A program made the position numbers and the translations under genes. The notes under the pieces were generated by a model. That model was not told the origin of the DNA. It worked only from the letters and a program-made list of their open reading frames with translations, and did not search any database. A stretch of 64,000 bases of DNA from Rhodobacteraceae bacterium (ex Bugula neritina AB1) (GTDB taxonomy: Bacteria; Pseudomonadota; Alphaproteobacteria; Rhodobacterales; Rhodobacteraceae), in NCBI GenBank assembly GCA_001730095.1, contig MDLF01000018.1, positions 57,612-121,611 of the forward strand, given 5' to 3'. Positions 54,140 to 63,493 of the stretch are shown here, in pieces (the stretch's first letter is position 1; every line of letters starts with the position of its first letter).

Positions 54140-56518
54140 ATGAACATCAAACGGTCCATCGTTTTGCCCGTCCTGATGATCGCAGTCGCGGCAACTTGCG
54201 CGTCAATGCTGGTCGGCGGCATGGCAATTTATGCGTCTGCCCGCAAGGATGCCGTTCTTGAAGCATCGCTGGAGGTCTCCCGGCGCACCAGCAGTGTCAT
54301 AGCAGGAATAACCACCGCGGAAGAATACGCACAAGACGTGCTGAAAACGACGCGGCTGCATCCGCAAATTGAGGTCGCGCGCAATTTCCAAGGCCATTTG
54401 GCTACCATCGACCAAGAACTGTCTGCACTGATGGATCTGCCGCTGCCGACACCGTTGCGGGCAGAAATCCGAGCGCTGGACGATGCCCTGGAGCGATGGT
54501 GTTCCAAGGCCGTTGTGCTTTTGGGCATAAAACCGAAACCGGAAATTCCCACGCTCAGTGCCCTAGCCCTTAGCAGCGAGGCCGTTACATCTCAGGCCCG
54601 GCATGTTAGTGAGCTCACCACTCAGCACGCGGAACGCGCCGTAGCAGCGGCAAACGCGGCGCTCACCCGCATTCTCGTGTTGGGGCTGACCGGCACTACC
54701 CTGCTTATGACCGCTGCGCTAATATTTGCCATGCGCAAGGCGCGCAGTTTTTCTGCGGCGATGCAGCGAGCTACCTGCAAACTGCGGCGGTTGGCAGCCT
54801 GGGAACACCCGGCAGCACCGGATGGCGACAATGAAATCGCCGCCGTTTTCGCCGCGCTCGATACGCTGGAAATCAGCCTGCTGGAAAAGAAGCGGATCGC
54901 TGACCGGTTGCTGCAGGAAAAAGCCAGGGCAGAAGCCGCCACGGAAACCAAGTCGCGCTTTCTCGCCACCATGAGCCACGAAATCCGGACCCCCATCAAC
55001 GGGGTGCTCGGCATGGCCGAGGTGCTCAGTGAAACAGCTCTTTCGCCGGAACAACAGTCATGCACCAGCACTATCCTGGCCTCCTCGGAAGCTTTGTTGC
55101 GTATCGTCAATGATATCCTCGACTTCTCGAAACTGGAGGCCGGCAAGACACAAATGCTGAACCAGCCTTTCAACCTGCGAGACGTGATTTATGAAGTCGC
55201 CGCACTGATGTCGCCCAGCGCCGCAGCCAAGGGCCTTGAGATCTGCATCGACATTCCCGAGGGCAGCCCGGCAGTCTTTTCCGGCGACGGCGGCCGTGTG
55301 CGGCAGATTTTGATGAACCTGGTTGGCAACGCGGTCAAGTTCACGCTCAAGGGCCACATCAGCATTACGCTCAACTACGATGCCAGCCACGAAATTCCGC
55401 TTTGCATTGATGTGCAGGACACCGGTGTTGGCATCCCCAAAGACAGCATTGGCCAGATTTTCTACGCCTTTGAACAGGTCGAGAGCACCACGGCCAGGCG
55501 GTTTGAAGGAACCGGCCTGGGGCTGGCGATTTCCTCGCGGCTGGCGCATGCAATGGGCGGGCGGATTGATGTGGCTTCTGAACCCGGCAACGGCTCTTGC
55601 TTCACGGTCTGTTTGACCCTGCCGGTGGCCGCGCCAATTCCAACACGCTCACAACCATTGGCTGGCAAAGAAATTATTGTCCTGGCCGATCTGCCGTTCT
55701 CTCGGGACGTACGGTTGCGGCAGCTGGAATACTGGGGTGCTGCGGCGACGGCCGCAGACGGGCCGACAGAGCTGTTGACCCAGCTCAAAGCCAAGGCCGC
55801 CGCTGGGCGCCGTCCCGATCTGGTTCTTGTCGAAGCCAGCCAGACGCTCGAAAATGCCAAAATGCTCTGCCAGGAGTTACATGCGCTGCCCGGCTACCGC
55901 GAATTGCCCGTTGTCTATTGCACAGAAGGCCTGCTGCTGCCTGACTTCCAGGCGCTCAGCGTTTGCAAGTCTGTGCATGTGCTGATGAAGCCTGCCCGAG
56001 GTCTGCATATCCTCCAGACGCTGCAACAAGCCTTGAATTCCGCGCCGTCTTTGGCTGCTGCCATCAGTCTACCTGGACTTGGATACCCGAAGGACAAGTT
56101 CAATCAGCTACGTGTTCTGGCAGCAGAAGATAACCGTACCAACCAGCTTGTTCTGAAGAAGATGCTTGCCCCAACCGGCATTCAACTAACCATTTGCAGC
56201 AACGGCCAGGAGGCTGTTGATACGTTTGCCGCCCAGGACTTCGATCTGGTGCTTATGGATATGTCTATGCCGGTCATGGATGGGTTGGAGGCAACCAGGC
56301 GCCTGCGTGAATGGGAGCGGGAAAATGGGTGCGGTCCCTGTCCAATTGTAGCGCTGACAGCAAATGTCCTGAGCACCGATGAAGCCGCCTGCCGGGCAGC
56401 GGGAATGGTTGGCTTCATCACCAAACCCGTGCGCAAAAAGGAACTGCTGGACCGGATCGCGGAATGGGCCCATCTGCCGGACACAACAGACACCGCGCCC
56501 CAATCTACAGGAACCTGA
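54140..56518 (+). CDS. Hybrid sensor histidine kinase with two receiver domains
   Basis: About 792 residues. Two membrane helices (about 10-32 and 170-192) enclose a periplasmic sensor; then a HAMP-like linker, HisKA with phospho-acceptor His near 279 (ATMSHEIRTPINGVLGMAE), and HATPase (NLVGNAVKFT; DTGVGIP; GTGLGLAIS). A first receiver-like domain (about 510-630) has DLVLVEAS at the phosphorylation site, Glu replacing Asp, so it is probably inactive. The second (about 655-780) is intact: LAAEDNRTNQ, LVLMDMSMPVMDG (Asp near 706), ALTAN and ITKP. The signal is unknown. ATG 54140 is preferred over an upstream start that overlaps the peroxidase. Confidence 0.9.
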   Translation: MNIKRSIVLPVLMIAVAATCASMLVGGMAIYASARKDAVLEASLEVSRRTSSVIAGITTAEEYAQDVLKTTRLHPQIEVARNFQGHLATIDQELSALMDLPLPTPLRAEIRALDDALERWCSKAVVLLGIKPKPEIPTLSALALSSEAVTSQARHVSELTTQHAERAVAAANAALTRILVLGLTGTTLLMTAALIFAMRKARSFSAAMQRATCKLRRLAAWEHPAAPDGDNEIAAVFAALDTLEISLLEKKRIADRLLQEKARAEAATETKSRFLATMSHEIRTPINGVLGMAEVLSETALSPEQQSCTSTILASSEALLRIVNDILDFSKLEAGKTQMLNQPFNLRDVIYEVAALMSPSAAAKGLEICIDIPEGSPAVFSGDGGRVRQILMNLVGNAVKFTLKGHISITLNYDASHEIPLCIDVQDTGVGIPKDSIGQIFYAFEQVESTTARRFEGTGLGLAISSRLAHAMGGRIDVASEPGNGSCFTVCLTLPVAAPIPTRSQPLAGKEIIVLADLPFSRDVRLRQLEYWGAAATAADGPTELLTQLKAKAAAGRRPDLVLVEASQTLENAKMLCQELHALPGYRELPVVYCTEGLLLPDFQALSVCKSVHVLMKPARGLHILQTLQQALNSAPSLAAAISLPGLGYPKDKFNQLRVLAAEDNRTNQLVLKKMLAPTGIQLTICSNGQEAVDTFAAQDFDLVLMDMSMPVMDGLEATRRLREWERENGCGPCPIVALTANVLSTDEAACRAAGMVGFITKPVRKKELLDRIAEWAHLPDTTDTAPQSTGT

Positions 56519-56748
56519 GTTCAGCTCCTTCCTGCAAACTCCTGAAACTGTCTGAAAAAGTCATGTAAATCAGACTGTTAATTTAAATTCACAATTTATC
56601 ACAAAAATATGATAAACTGACAGATGATCCTGTGTTCCGGCAGTGTTTTTCGCTGGAACCGGCAGGTGAATGGCCACCGCTTGGCACTGGGGAGTGTGCA
56701 TGGCGCGGCGGCGTTTCTAGTAAAAGTAACGAGTGATTGGGGGATCAC

Positions 56749-58836
56749 ATGTCCGACTTAAAGATTGGGGCCGTGCGCCCTGCCGATGGCATTTCTGCAC
56801 ATCCTGACCATCCTGACTGGGGCGCAACAAATTCTGCGCTGCTTCTCATGGCACCCAGCGACCTGGGACCGAATGGGGAAATGGGCGGCGATGACCGGCC
56901 CAACCCGCGCGAAGTATCAAACATCCTGTCGCAACAGCACGGCAGCACGCAAACAACCGGCGGCGCTTCCGATTTCCTGTGGATCTGGGGTCAGTTTCTG
57001 GACCACGACCTGTCGCTTTCCGGTTCAGAAGGCGAAGTCACCGCGCATATTGAAGTTCCGGCAGGCGACCCGTTCTTTGACCCACTCGCAACCGGGCAGG
57101 CCATCATCCCATTTACCCGCATCGAGCACCATCACGACGGATACCATAACGAGATCACGGCTTATGTCGATGCGTCGATGGTTTATGGCTCGACCGAAGA
57201 AATGGTCAGCGCAATGCGCGGTTCTGGCGGGAAGCTGAAGATGACCGCAGACGAGTTCCTGCATCGTGACGGCGACGGTTTTCTGACCGGAGATGTCCGC
57301 GCCGCTGAAAATGTCGCCTTGACGTCAATGCACACGCTGTTCACCCGAGAGCACAACCGGCTAGTCGACGAATTGTCCACAAGAAACCCGGCGCTGACGG
57401 GCGATGAGCTATTCGAGGCAGCCCGCGCCCGTGTCGAGGCTCTGGTGCAAGCTGTCACCTACAAAGAGTTCCTGCCAATCCTGATCGGCAAAGATGCCAT
57501 TGGCGCTTACGAAGGATATGATGCAGAGGTAAACCCCGGGATTGCCATCGAGTTTTCGGCGGCAGTTTACCGTCTGGGGCACACGCTGCTGTCAGCAAAT
57601 CTGCAACGAGTCGCCGAGAACGGCAAGCAGCTGGACCCGCTGCCCCTGCGAGACGCCTTCTTCCAGCCGCATCTGGTCAGCCAAAAAAACATGATCGAAA
57701 ATGTGCTGCGCGGTGCGGCCATTCAAACCTCGGAAGCTATCGACACCAAAGTCGTTGAGGATGTCCGTTCCTTTCTGTTCGGACCACCAGGCGCCGGCGG
57801 GCTTGACCTTGCTGCTCTCAATATTCAGCGCGGCCGTGACATGGGGGTTGCCAGCTACAACAACCTGCGCGAGACCTTGGGACTGTCAGAAGCCAAGACC
57901 TTTTCAGACATCACTTCTGATGCGGCACTGGCAGCCAAACTCAAGCAGGCCTATGGCGATACAGACCTGGTGGATGCATGGATTGGCGGCCTTGCAGAAG
58001 ACCCGTATGGCAGCGGCCTCCTGGGCGAAACCTTCACGATCGTAATGGCAGATCAATTCACCCGGCTGCGTGACGGTGACCCCTACTGGAGCGAAGGGCG
58101 CGACGGAATCTCCCAAAGTGAACGGGCTGAGCTTTGGAACACCAGCCTGTCCGACATCATTGTGCGAAACACTGATATCAACCAACTGCAAAAAGACGTC
58201 TTTGCCGCGATGGACCGCACTATGGGCACCAATGGTCAGGACGACTTGACGGGCACCAGCGCGCGCGATTTCATTCATGGGCGCAATGGGGCCGACAGCC
58301 TGTCCGGAGGCGCCAACGACGATGAACTGCGCGGTGGCAGCGGCTCGGACATTCTGAAAGGCAACCGCGGCGATGATTACCTGTCTGGTAACCGCGGCCA
58401 GGACCTGTTGAAAGGCGGTCTGGGGGACGACCTGATGTTCGGTGGGGCTCAAGCGGACCACCTCATCGGCGGCAGTGGCAATGACGATCTCTATGGTGGT
58501 TCTGGCAGAGACCTGCTGCGCGGCAACCTCGGCAATGACACCCTTGATGGAGACAGCGGCCACGACGTTCTGATCGGTGGGAAAGGGAACGACCAGCTCA
58601 CAGGTGGAGCCGGAGCTGATTGCTTTGTTTTCCTATCATCGCATGCAGGCGAAGATACCATAACCGATTTCGAACTCGGCCAGGACCTCATCAAGGTCGA
58701 CGGCCCTACCCGCCATTCCTTGCGGATCTTCAACCTTGGCGACGAACTCGAAGTTTCCGATGGCAGCAACTGGTCCGTAATCCTGCAGGATATCAGCCTG
58801 GATGACTGGCTGACCTCCGGTGCCGGTCTGTTCTGA
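56749..58836 (+). CDS. Secreted animal-type heme peroxidase with RTX repeats
   Basis: About 695 residues. Residues 1-500 form a peroxinectin/myeloperoxidase-like heme peroxidase: distal-site WIWGQFLDHDLSLS, VDASMVYGSTEE, LFTREHNRLVDEL, proximal His in AVYRLGHTLLSAN and LNIQRGRDMGVASYNNLRE. Residues about 500-640 are tandem calcium-binding GGxGxDxLx nonapeptides, then a C-terminal segment typical of type I secretion substrates. There is no N-terminal signal, as expected for RTX export; no secretion genes are nearby. It likely makes hypohalous acids or other oxidants outside the cell, which could matter in biofilm or competition (inference). The ATG at 56749 follows GGGGGA. The upstream 230 bp is AT-rich and should hold its promoter. 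Confidence 0.92.
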   Translation: MSDLKIGAVRPADGISAHPDHPDWGATNSALLLMAPSDLGPNGEMGGDDRPNPREVSNILSQQHGSTQTTGGASDFLWIWGQFLDHDLSLSGSEGEVTAHIEVPAGDPFFDPLATGQAIIPFTRIEHHHDGYHNEITAYVDASMVYGSTEEMVSAMRGSGGKLKMTADEFLHRDGDGFLTGDVRAAENVALTSMHTLFTREHNRLVDELSTRNPALTGDELFEAARARVEALVQAVTYKEFLPILIGKDAIGAYEGYDAEVNPGIAIEFSAAVYRLGHTLLSANLQRVAENGKQLDPLPLRDAFFQPHLVSQKNMIENVLRGAAIQTSEAIDTKVVEDVRSFLFGPPGAGGLDLAALNIQRGRDMGVASYNNLRETLGLSEAKTFSDITSDAALAAKLKQAYGDTDLVDAWIGGLAEDPYGSGLLGETFTIVMADQFTRLRDGDPYWSEGRDGISQSERAELWNTSLSDIIVRNTDINQLQKDVFAAMDRTMGTNGQDDLTGTSARDFIHGRNGADSLSGGANDDELRGGSGSDILKGNRGDDYLSGNRGQDLLKGGLGDDLMFGGAQADHLIGGSGNDDLYGGSGRDLLRGNLGNDTLDGDSGHDVLIGGKGNDQLTGGAGADCFVFLSSHAGEDTITDFELGQDLIKVDGPTRHSLRIFNLGDELEVSDGSNWSVILQDISLDDWLTSGAGLF

Positions 58837-58909
58837 CTTAGACAACCAGCAGCTTTCGCCACCGGAAACAGCTGGTTGTCGACCTCTCGCCCAATCAGGC
58901 ACATGGTGA

Positions 58910-58936
58910 CGCCGATCGGAAACTTACCGATCGGCG
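58910..58936 (+). terminator. Hairpin after the heme peroxidase gene
   Basis: CGCCGATCGG and CCGATCGGCG form a perfect 10-bp stem with a 7-nt loop, about 75 bp after the peroxidase stop. A second inverted repeat (58841-58850 with 58871-58880) lies between them. Confidence 0.65.
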
Positions 58937-59083
58937 CGCAGGCCGGATGTCGTAACTCCCCAACACGCTGACGCAATCGCAAGATAGGAGCACACCGCGC
59001 CAAGACTAACATCTGCGACCAAACTGCCGTGCGGATGCTGCCCCCATTCCCGCGGCTCGCAGCTTCGGGGAGGAGGCGACGCC

Positions 59084-61015
59084 ATGAAAGACAAGACAAC
59101 GACAACTGAACAGGCAATGGCGCTGATCCGCGACGGCGACGTCGTGACCACCACTGGGTTTGTGCAAAGCTGCATCCCCGAGATGCTGCACGCAGCGCTT
59201 GAAAAACGCTTTCTGACCGAAGGCGCCCCGCGCGACCTGACCCTGATCATGTGTGCCGGCGCCGGGGACAGCAAAGGTCTGGGCACCGGACGACTGCATC
59301 ACGACGGTCTCTTGCGCCGGGTGATTGCCGGCAACTTCGGCCGCATGCCGAAGGTTGCCCAGGCCGCGCAAGAGAACAAGATCTGCGGTTACAACCTGCC
59401 GCAGGGGGTGATTTCCCAGCTTTACCGTGCCTGTGCCGCCGGCCAGCCGGGGCTGTTCTCCAAGGTCGGCCTGCACACCTATGTCGATCCGCGTCATGGC
59501 GGCGGCAAGGTCAACAAGGTGACCGCAGAGGACATCGTCCGCTACCACGAGGTCGATGGCGAAGAATGGCTGTTCTACAAGGCGACAAAGATCGACGTTG
59601 CCTTCATCCGCGGCACCAGCGCCGACCGCTCCGGCAACATCAGCATGGAGCGCGAGGCGCTGACGCTGGACTGCCTGGCCCAGGCAATGGCCGCGCACAA
59701 CAACGGCGGCATCGTCATCGCACAGGTGGAGCGCATCGTCGAAGATGGTTCGATCAAACCCAAGGACGTTAGAATCCCCGGCCTGCTGGTAGACTGTGTC
59801 TGCGTCGCAGATGATCCGGAGATGCACCGGATGAACTACGGCGTGCAGCACAATCCGGCGCTGTCGGGGGAAATCCGGGTGCCGGTTGAGGGTATCGCCA
59901 AGATGCCTCTGGACCAGCGCAAGATCATCGCCCGCCGCGCCGCTTTTGAACTGCCGCCCAACGGTGCAGTAAACCTCGGTGTCGGCGCACCAGACGGTGT
60001 GGCAGCAGTGGCGAACGAAGAAAAAGCCACCCCCTACATCACTCTCACAACCGAGGCCGGCGCGGTCGGCGGGGTGCTTGCGGGCGGCTCCAGCTTCGGG
60101 TCTTCTGCCAACGCTGACGCGATCATCGATCAAAACCAGATGTTCGATTTCTACGACGGCGGCGGGCTCGATCTCACCTGCCTCGGCATGGCCGAATGCG
60201 ACGCCGAAGGCAGCGTCAACGCCTCCCGCTTCGGCGGCCGCCTCAATGGCTGCGGCGGTTTCATCAACATCTCGCAGAACTCCCGCGCCGTGGTCTTTGC
60301 CGGCACCTTCACCGCAGGCGGGTTGAAAGTTGCAGTCGAAAACGGCGAACTGCGCATTGTTCAGGAAGGCCGCAACAAGAAATTCGTCCGCCTCATCGAA
60401 CAGATCACCTTCTCCGGGCCCTACGCCTCGAAACGTTCGCAGCCAGTGCTGTATGTAACCGAGCGCTGCGTGTTGCAGCTGACTCCCAAAGGGCTGGAGC
60501 TGATCGAAATCGCCCCGGGCATCGATCTTCAGCGCGACATTCTCGATCAGATGGAGTTCAAGCCGATCATCGAAAACGTCACCGTGATGGATGCCCGCAT
60601 TTTCCGCGATGAGCCGATGGGGCTGATGAAGGATCTGCTGAATCTCAACCTTAGCGAACGCGTCACCTATGACGCAGCCCGCCACACTATGTTCCTCAAT
60701 CTTGAGGGCTGGAGCGTCCGCAAAAAGCAGGACATCGAGGATCTGGACCGGGTGCTGCAGGAGGCCTTTGACAAGAGCGGCCGGGATGTCAGCATGGTGA
60801 TGAACCAGAATGGCTTCCGCATCGCCGAAGACCTGCAGGACGGCTATGCCGCCACTGTTGGCCAGACGCTGGAGAAGAACAGCGCCTCAATCGCCCATTA
60901 CACGACCAGCGCCTTCATGCGCCTGAAGATGCAAGGTGAACTTGCCAGCCGCAGTGTCCAGCCCCATATTTTCGAAAGCGGCGAGGAAGCGCATCAGGCG
61001 ATCTGGGGTTCCTGA
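59084..61015 (+). CDS. Acyl-CoA:acetate/3-ketoacid CoA transferase family protein
   Basis: 643 residues, a fused alpha-beta CoA transferase of the YdiF/propionate CoA-transferase type. The first half has MALIRDGDVVTTTGFVQSCI and the CoA-binding Gly-rich region; the second half begins RRAAFELPPNGAVNLGVGAPDGV and carries the likely catalytic Glu in ITLTTEAGAVGGVLAGG. The cytoplasmic reaction moves CoA between short acyl groups, typically feeding acetate, propionate or ketoacids into central metabolism. GGGAGGAGG precedes the ATG. Substrate cannot be read. A hairpin terminator follows at 61060. Confidence 0.88.
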   Translation: MKDKTTTTEQAMALIRDGDVVTTTGFVQSCIPEMLHAALEKRFLTEGAPRDLTLIMCAGAGDSKGLGTGRLHHDGLLRRVIAGNFGRMPKVAQAAQENKICGYNLPQGVISQLYRACAAGQPGLFSKVGLHTYVDPRHGGGKVNKVTAEDIVRYHEVDGEEWLFYKATKIDVAFIRGTSADRSGNISMEREALTLDCLAQAMAAHNNGGIVIAQVERIVEDGSIKPKDVRIPGLLVDCVCVADDPEMHRMNYGVQHNPALSGEIRVPVEGIAKMPLDQRKIIARRAAFELPPNGAVNLGVGAPDGVAAVANEEKATPYITLTTEAGAVGGVLAGGSSFGSSANADAIIDQNQMFDFYDGGGLDLTCLGMAECDAEGSVNASRFGGRLNGCGGFINISQNSRAVVFAGTFTAGGLKVAVENGELRIVQEGRNKKFVRLIEQITFSGPYASKRSQPVLYVTERCVLQLTPKGLELIEIAPGIDLQRDILDQMEFKPIIENVTVMDARIFRDEPMGLMKDLLNLNLSERVTYDAARHTMFLNLEGWSVRKKQDIEDLDRVLQEAFDKSGRDVSMVMNQNGFRIAEDLQDGYAATVGQTLEKNSASIAHYTTSAFMRLKMQGELASRSVQPHIFESGEEAHQAIWGS

Positions 61016-61059
61016 CCCGGGCCACCCCGACACGATCCGGCGGCACTGCCCGCCCCTGC

Positions 61060-61081
61060 GCCGGCCCTGTTTCGGGCCGGC
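61060..61081 (+). terminator. Terminator after the CoA transferase
   Basis: GCCGGCCC/GGGCCGGC, a perfect 8-bp stem with a 6-nt loop, followed by CTTCTCC. The rest of the 322-bp gap to the tRNA shows no gene and should contain the tRNA promoter. Confidence 0.75.
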
Positions 61082-61337
61082 CTTCTCCCCAGGCACACAG
61101 AGCAGGCTCCGGCCACAAATTTTCGGATTGCCCTGCCGGTACAGCCAAGAAACCCCGCGAAAAATTCCGCCATAAGGTATTGAAAATAGTTACATTTTCA
61201 GGGCCACCTCCACACCTCCCTGCGCTATCACGGGAACGCATCTGGACCTTCTGGCAAAGCCCTACAAAAGAACCGCATTTTTTTTCAAAAACCCTCTTGC
61301 ACCCCTCCGCAACAAACTTTAGACAGCGCCTCACCGA

Positions 61338-61412
61338 TGGGGTGTAGCCAAGTGGTAAGGCAGCGGTTTTTGGTACCGTGTACCGTAGGTTCGAATCCTA
61401 CCACCCCAGCCA
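61338..61412 (+). tRNA. tRNA-Gln(TTG)
   Basis: Acceptor arms TGGGGTG and CACCCCA pair, discriminator G, encoded CCA at 61410-61412. D-arm GCC..GGC region, anticodon stem GCGGT/ACCGT with loop TTTTGGT (anticodon TTG), and T-arm GTAGG-TTCGAAT-CCTAC are all present. U1-A72 at the acceptor end is typical of glutamine tRNA. An IS66 element lies 57 bp downstream. Confidence 0.97.
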
Positions 61413-61438
61413 TTTTCCATGACTAGTTGACAAAATTA

Positions 61439-61456
61439 TGAGCTTTCTAAAGCTCA
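61439..61456. repeat. Short palindrome downstream of the tRNA
   Basis: TGAGCTTT/AAAGCTCA is a perfect 8-bp inverted repeat with a 2-nt centre. It may end tRNA transcription; there is no T-run. Confidence 0.4.
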
Positions 61457-61513
61457 CATTAGACAAAGTGTAACCGTCCGGTCTGCCCGCACTGACGGTG
61501 GTCGTTAGTGAGT

Positions 61514-61547
61514 GATAATGTCCATTAGCGAACAAGTGGACATTATC
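61514..61547 (+). repeat. Inverted repeat in the tnpA leader
   Basis: GATAATGTCCA and TGGACATTATC form an 11-bp perfect stem with a 12-nt loop; the GAGG that would serve as ribosome site begins right after it, 7-10 nt before the tnpA ATG. It could limit tnpA translation or be an operator. Confidence 0.6.
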
Positions 61548-61557
61548 GAGGTTGGGT

Positions 61558-61905
61558 ATGGCAAAGCGGCGCAGGCGGCGGACTTGGTCTGAAGACGAGA
61601 AGCGGATGATCTGCGCGCAGACGCGGGTGCCTGGTGTATCGGTTGCTCAGGTTGCACGGCGCTACGATGTGAACGCGAACCAGGTCTTCAACTGGCTGAA
61701 GGAACCACGGTTCGCGGCTGAGGCTGAAGAAGAACCCGTCACCCGGTTCCTGCCGGTCGAAGTTCTGGATGCTGAGCCTGCTTCAGTCCAGCCGGATGCC
61801 GAGGCGCAGATAGAGGTGGAGCTTGCCAACGGCCATCGGCTGAAGGTTCAGGGCGGCTTTGATCCCGATGCGCTCGCCGCTTTGATCCGGAAGCTGGCTT
61901 CGTGA
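61558..61905 (+). CDS. tnpA: IS66 accessory protein TnpA
   Basis: 115 residues. Helix-turn-helix of the IS66 OrfA/IS3-type class: [39 protein letters not shown]. The C-terminal half ([20 protein letters not shown]) is typical of IS66 TnpA. Required with TnpB for transposition of canonical IS66 elements; likely DNA binding. Intact. Its stop overlaps the GTG of tnpB (GTGA). A TTG two codons upstream is possible. Confidence 0.9.
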   Translation: MAKRRRRRTWSEDEKRMICAQTRVPGVSVAQVARRYDVNANQVFNWLKEPRFAAEAEEEPVTRFLPVEVLDAEPASVQPDAEAQIEVELANGHRLKVQGGFDPDALAALIRKLAS

Positions 61906-62074
61906 TCCCGGTTCCGGCAAGCACGAAGATCTGGCTGGCCGCCGGAGTCACGGACATGCGTAAAGGGTTCGGCGGGCTGTCGGCGCTGGCTGAGAAGGTG
62001 CTGGCGGAAGATCCGTTCTGCGGGCACTTGTTCGTATTCCGGGCGCGGCGCGGGGATCTGCTGAAGGTCATCTG

Positions 62075-62149
62075 GTGGGAGTGAAGCCCGGACCGCGCAG
62101 CGGCAAATCATCCGGGGGATGAGGCGAGGGCAGAACGGGCGGAGCCCAA
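62075..62149 (+). repeat. Insertion in tnpB (about 69 nt) with internal palindrome
   Basis: Replaces or interrupts the expected WWDGQG region. It contains the palindrome CATCC-GGG-GGATG and GCCCG/CGGGC near its edges. It does not share the CTCGGCA/GCCTGCC ends of the other elements. The borders are approximate. Confidence 0.55.
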
Positions 62150-62276
62150 GGGGCGTGCCTGTTCGCCAACCGGCTGGAGAAAGGAAGGTTCGTCTGGCCC
62201 GCCGCCAAAGGATGGAAAGATCAGCCTGACGCCTGCTCAACTGTCGATGCTTCTGGAGGGGATAGACTGGCGCCCT

Positions 62277-62322
62277 CTCGGCAGATTTGCGTTGCAAATC
62301 GCCTGCCGGGTTAGAGTTGCCT
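62277..62322 (+). repeat. Hairpin element copy A, inside tnpB (46 nt)
   Basis: Interrupts the WRP/QKTW codons of tnpB. Outer stem GGCA/TGCC, inner stem GATTTGC/GCAAATC with loop GTT, a GCC bulge on the 3' side, then GGG. CCT occurs at both borders. Confidence 0.8.
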
Positions 62323-62825
62323 CAGAAGACCTGGAAGCCGCTGACCGCCGGGAATTATCCCGCAATTGCAGAGCCGTAGGATTCCCATTCCGCCATAGCC
62401 GGGGTATATTCCGGCCCATGCTGGATGCGCCCAAAACACTGCCTTCCGATCCCGAAGATCTCCGCGAGACGGCGGAGGGGCTGCTTGATCTGGTAAAGGC
62501 GCAGGCGCTGAGGATCGCCAAGCTGGAACACCAGCTTGCGGGGCATAACCGGCACCGGTTCGGCTCAAAGTCGGAAAGCCTGGACCAGCTTCAGCTCCGT
62601 CTGGAGGAAGAAGAAACAGCGGCAGCGCAGGTTGCTGGCGAAGATGCTTCTGACGGTGATGCCGAGGGACAGAAGGCCAAACCTAAGCGCAAGCCATTGC
62701 CGCCTGAACTGGCCCGGATTGATCAGGTTCTGACGCCCGGCGAAACCTGCTCGTGCGGCGGTAAGCTGCGTGCCATTGCCGAAGATGTGACGGAAGAGCT
62801 GGAATATGTGCCGGGCCGCGTTCGC

Positions 62826-62863
62826 CATTGTGCTTGAACCAATGGCGCATCAATGGCTCACTG
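62826..62863 (+). repeat. Insertion in tnpC (38 nt) with 8-bp hairpin
   Basis: Lies between the VPGRVR and VNRIVRP codons. With its flank it forms CGCCATTG/CAATGGCG around a 9-nt loop. It lacks the outer sequences of copies A-D and may be a different element. Confidence 0.65.
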
Positions 62864-62935
62864 GTGAACCGGATTGTCCGCCCGCGCATGACCTGCCGGA
62901 ATTGCGACCGGATCGTTCAATCAGCACTGCCATCC

Positions 62936-62978
62936 ATTGCCCGGCAGGCGAATTGTCTTGCAATTCTGCCGGGAGGGG
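62936..62978 (-). repeat. Hairpin element copy B, inside tnpC, reverse orientation (43 nt)
   Basis: Interrupts the LPS/RPIERGRPG codons. Read on the minus strand it has CCCGGCA, inner stem GAATTG/CAATTC with loop CAAGA, then GCCTGCCGGG, matching copies A, C and D outside the inner stem. Confidence 0.85.
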
Positions 62979-63392
62979 CGCCCCATTGAGCGCGGCCGTC
63001 CTGGGCCCGGCCTTTTGGCCCATGTGCTGGTCGGAAAATATGCAGACCACTGCCCTCTGTACCGGCAATCGCAAATCTACGGACGGGACGGGGTTGATTT
63101 GGACCGTTCCACCCTGGCGGATTGGGTTGGCCGCTCTGCCGCACTGTTGGAACCCTTGGCTGATGCCATCGGCCGTCATGTGCGCGCTGGCCAGGCCATC
63201 TTTGCGGATGACACCCCGATCAAAATGCAGGCCAAAGGCAAATGTGCCACGGCCCGCGTATGGGCCTATGTCCGTGATGAACGTCCTTGGGGCGGAGCTG
63301 ATCCGCCTGCCGCCTGGTACCGGTTCACGTCAAACCGCAAAGGCAAGCATCCCTCAGCGCATCTTGCCAGCTACAAAGGCTGGATGCATGCC

Positions 63393-63433
63393 CCCTCTCG
63401 GGACATTGCTGCGCAATGCCCTGCCGGGCAGTG
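63393..63433 (+). repeat. Hairpin element copy C, inside tnpC (41 nt)
   Basis: Interrupts the WMHA/DGYTGF codons, just before the second catalytic Asp. Has CTCGGGA, inner stem CATTGC/GCAATG with loop TGC, then CCCTGCCGGG. The outer stem has one mismatch. Confidence 0.85.
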
Positions 63434-63493
63434 GATGGCTATACCGGCTTCAATAACCTGTACCGCTCTGGCGCTGTCAGCGAAGTTGCCTGC

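Larger units (their letters stand above)
61902..62379 (+). pseudogene. tnpB: IS66 TnpB, broken by two insertions and a frameshift
   Basis: The start is intact: [20 protein letters not shown], then [21 protein letters not shown]. At about 62081 an insertion of roughly 69 nt interrupts it. The frame resumes as ACLFANRLEKGRFVWPAAK, has one extra base near 62208, continues as ISLTPAQLSMLLEGIDWRP, is interrupted again by the 46-nt hairpin element at 62277-62322, and ends QKTWKPLTAGNYPAIAEP. Removing the insertions restores a normal TnpB of about 115 residues. Confidence 0.88.

Noticed and set aside
58230..58625. Periodic DNA repeats suggesting a CRISPR array
   Set aside because: The period is 27 nt and in frame; it encodes the RTX nonapeptides.
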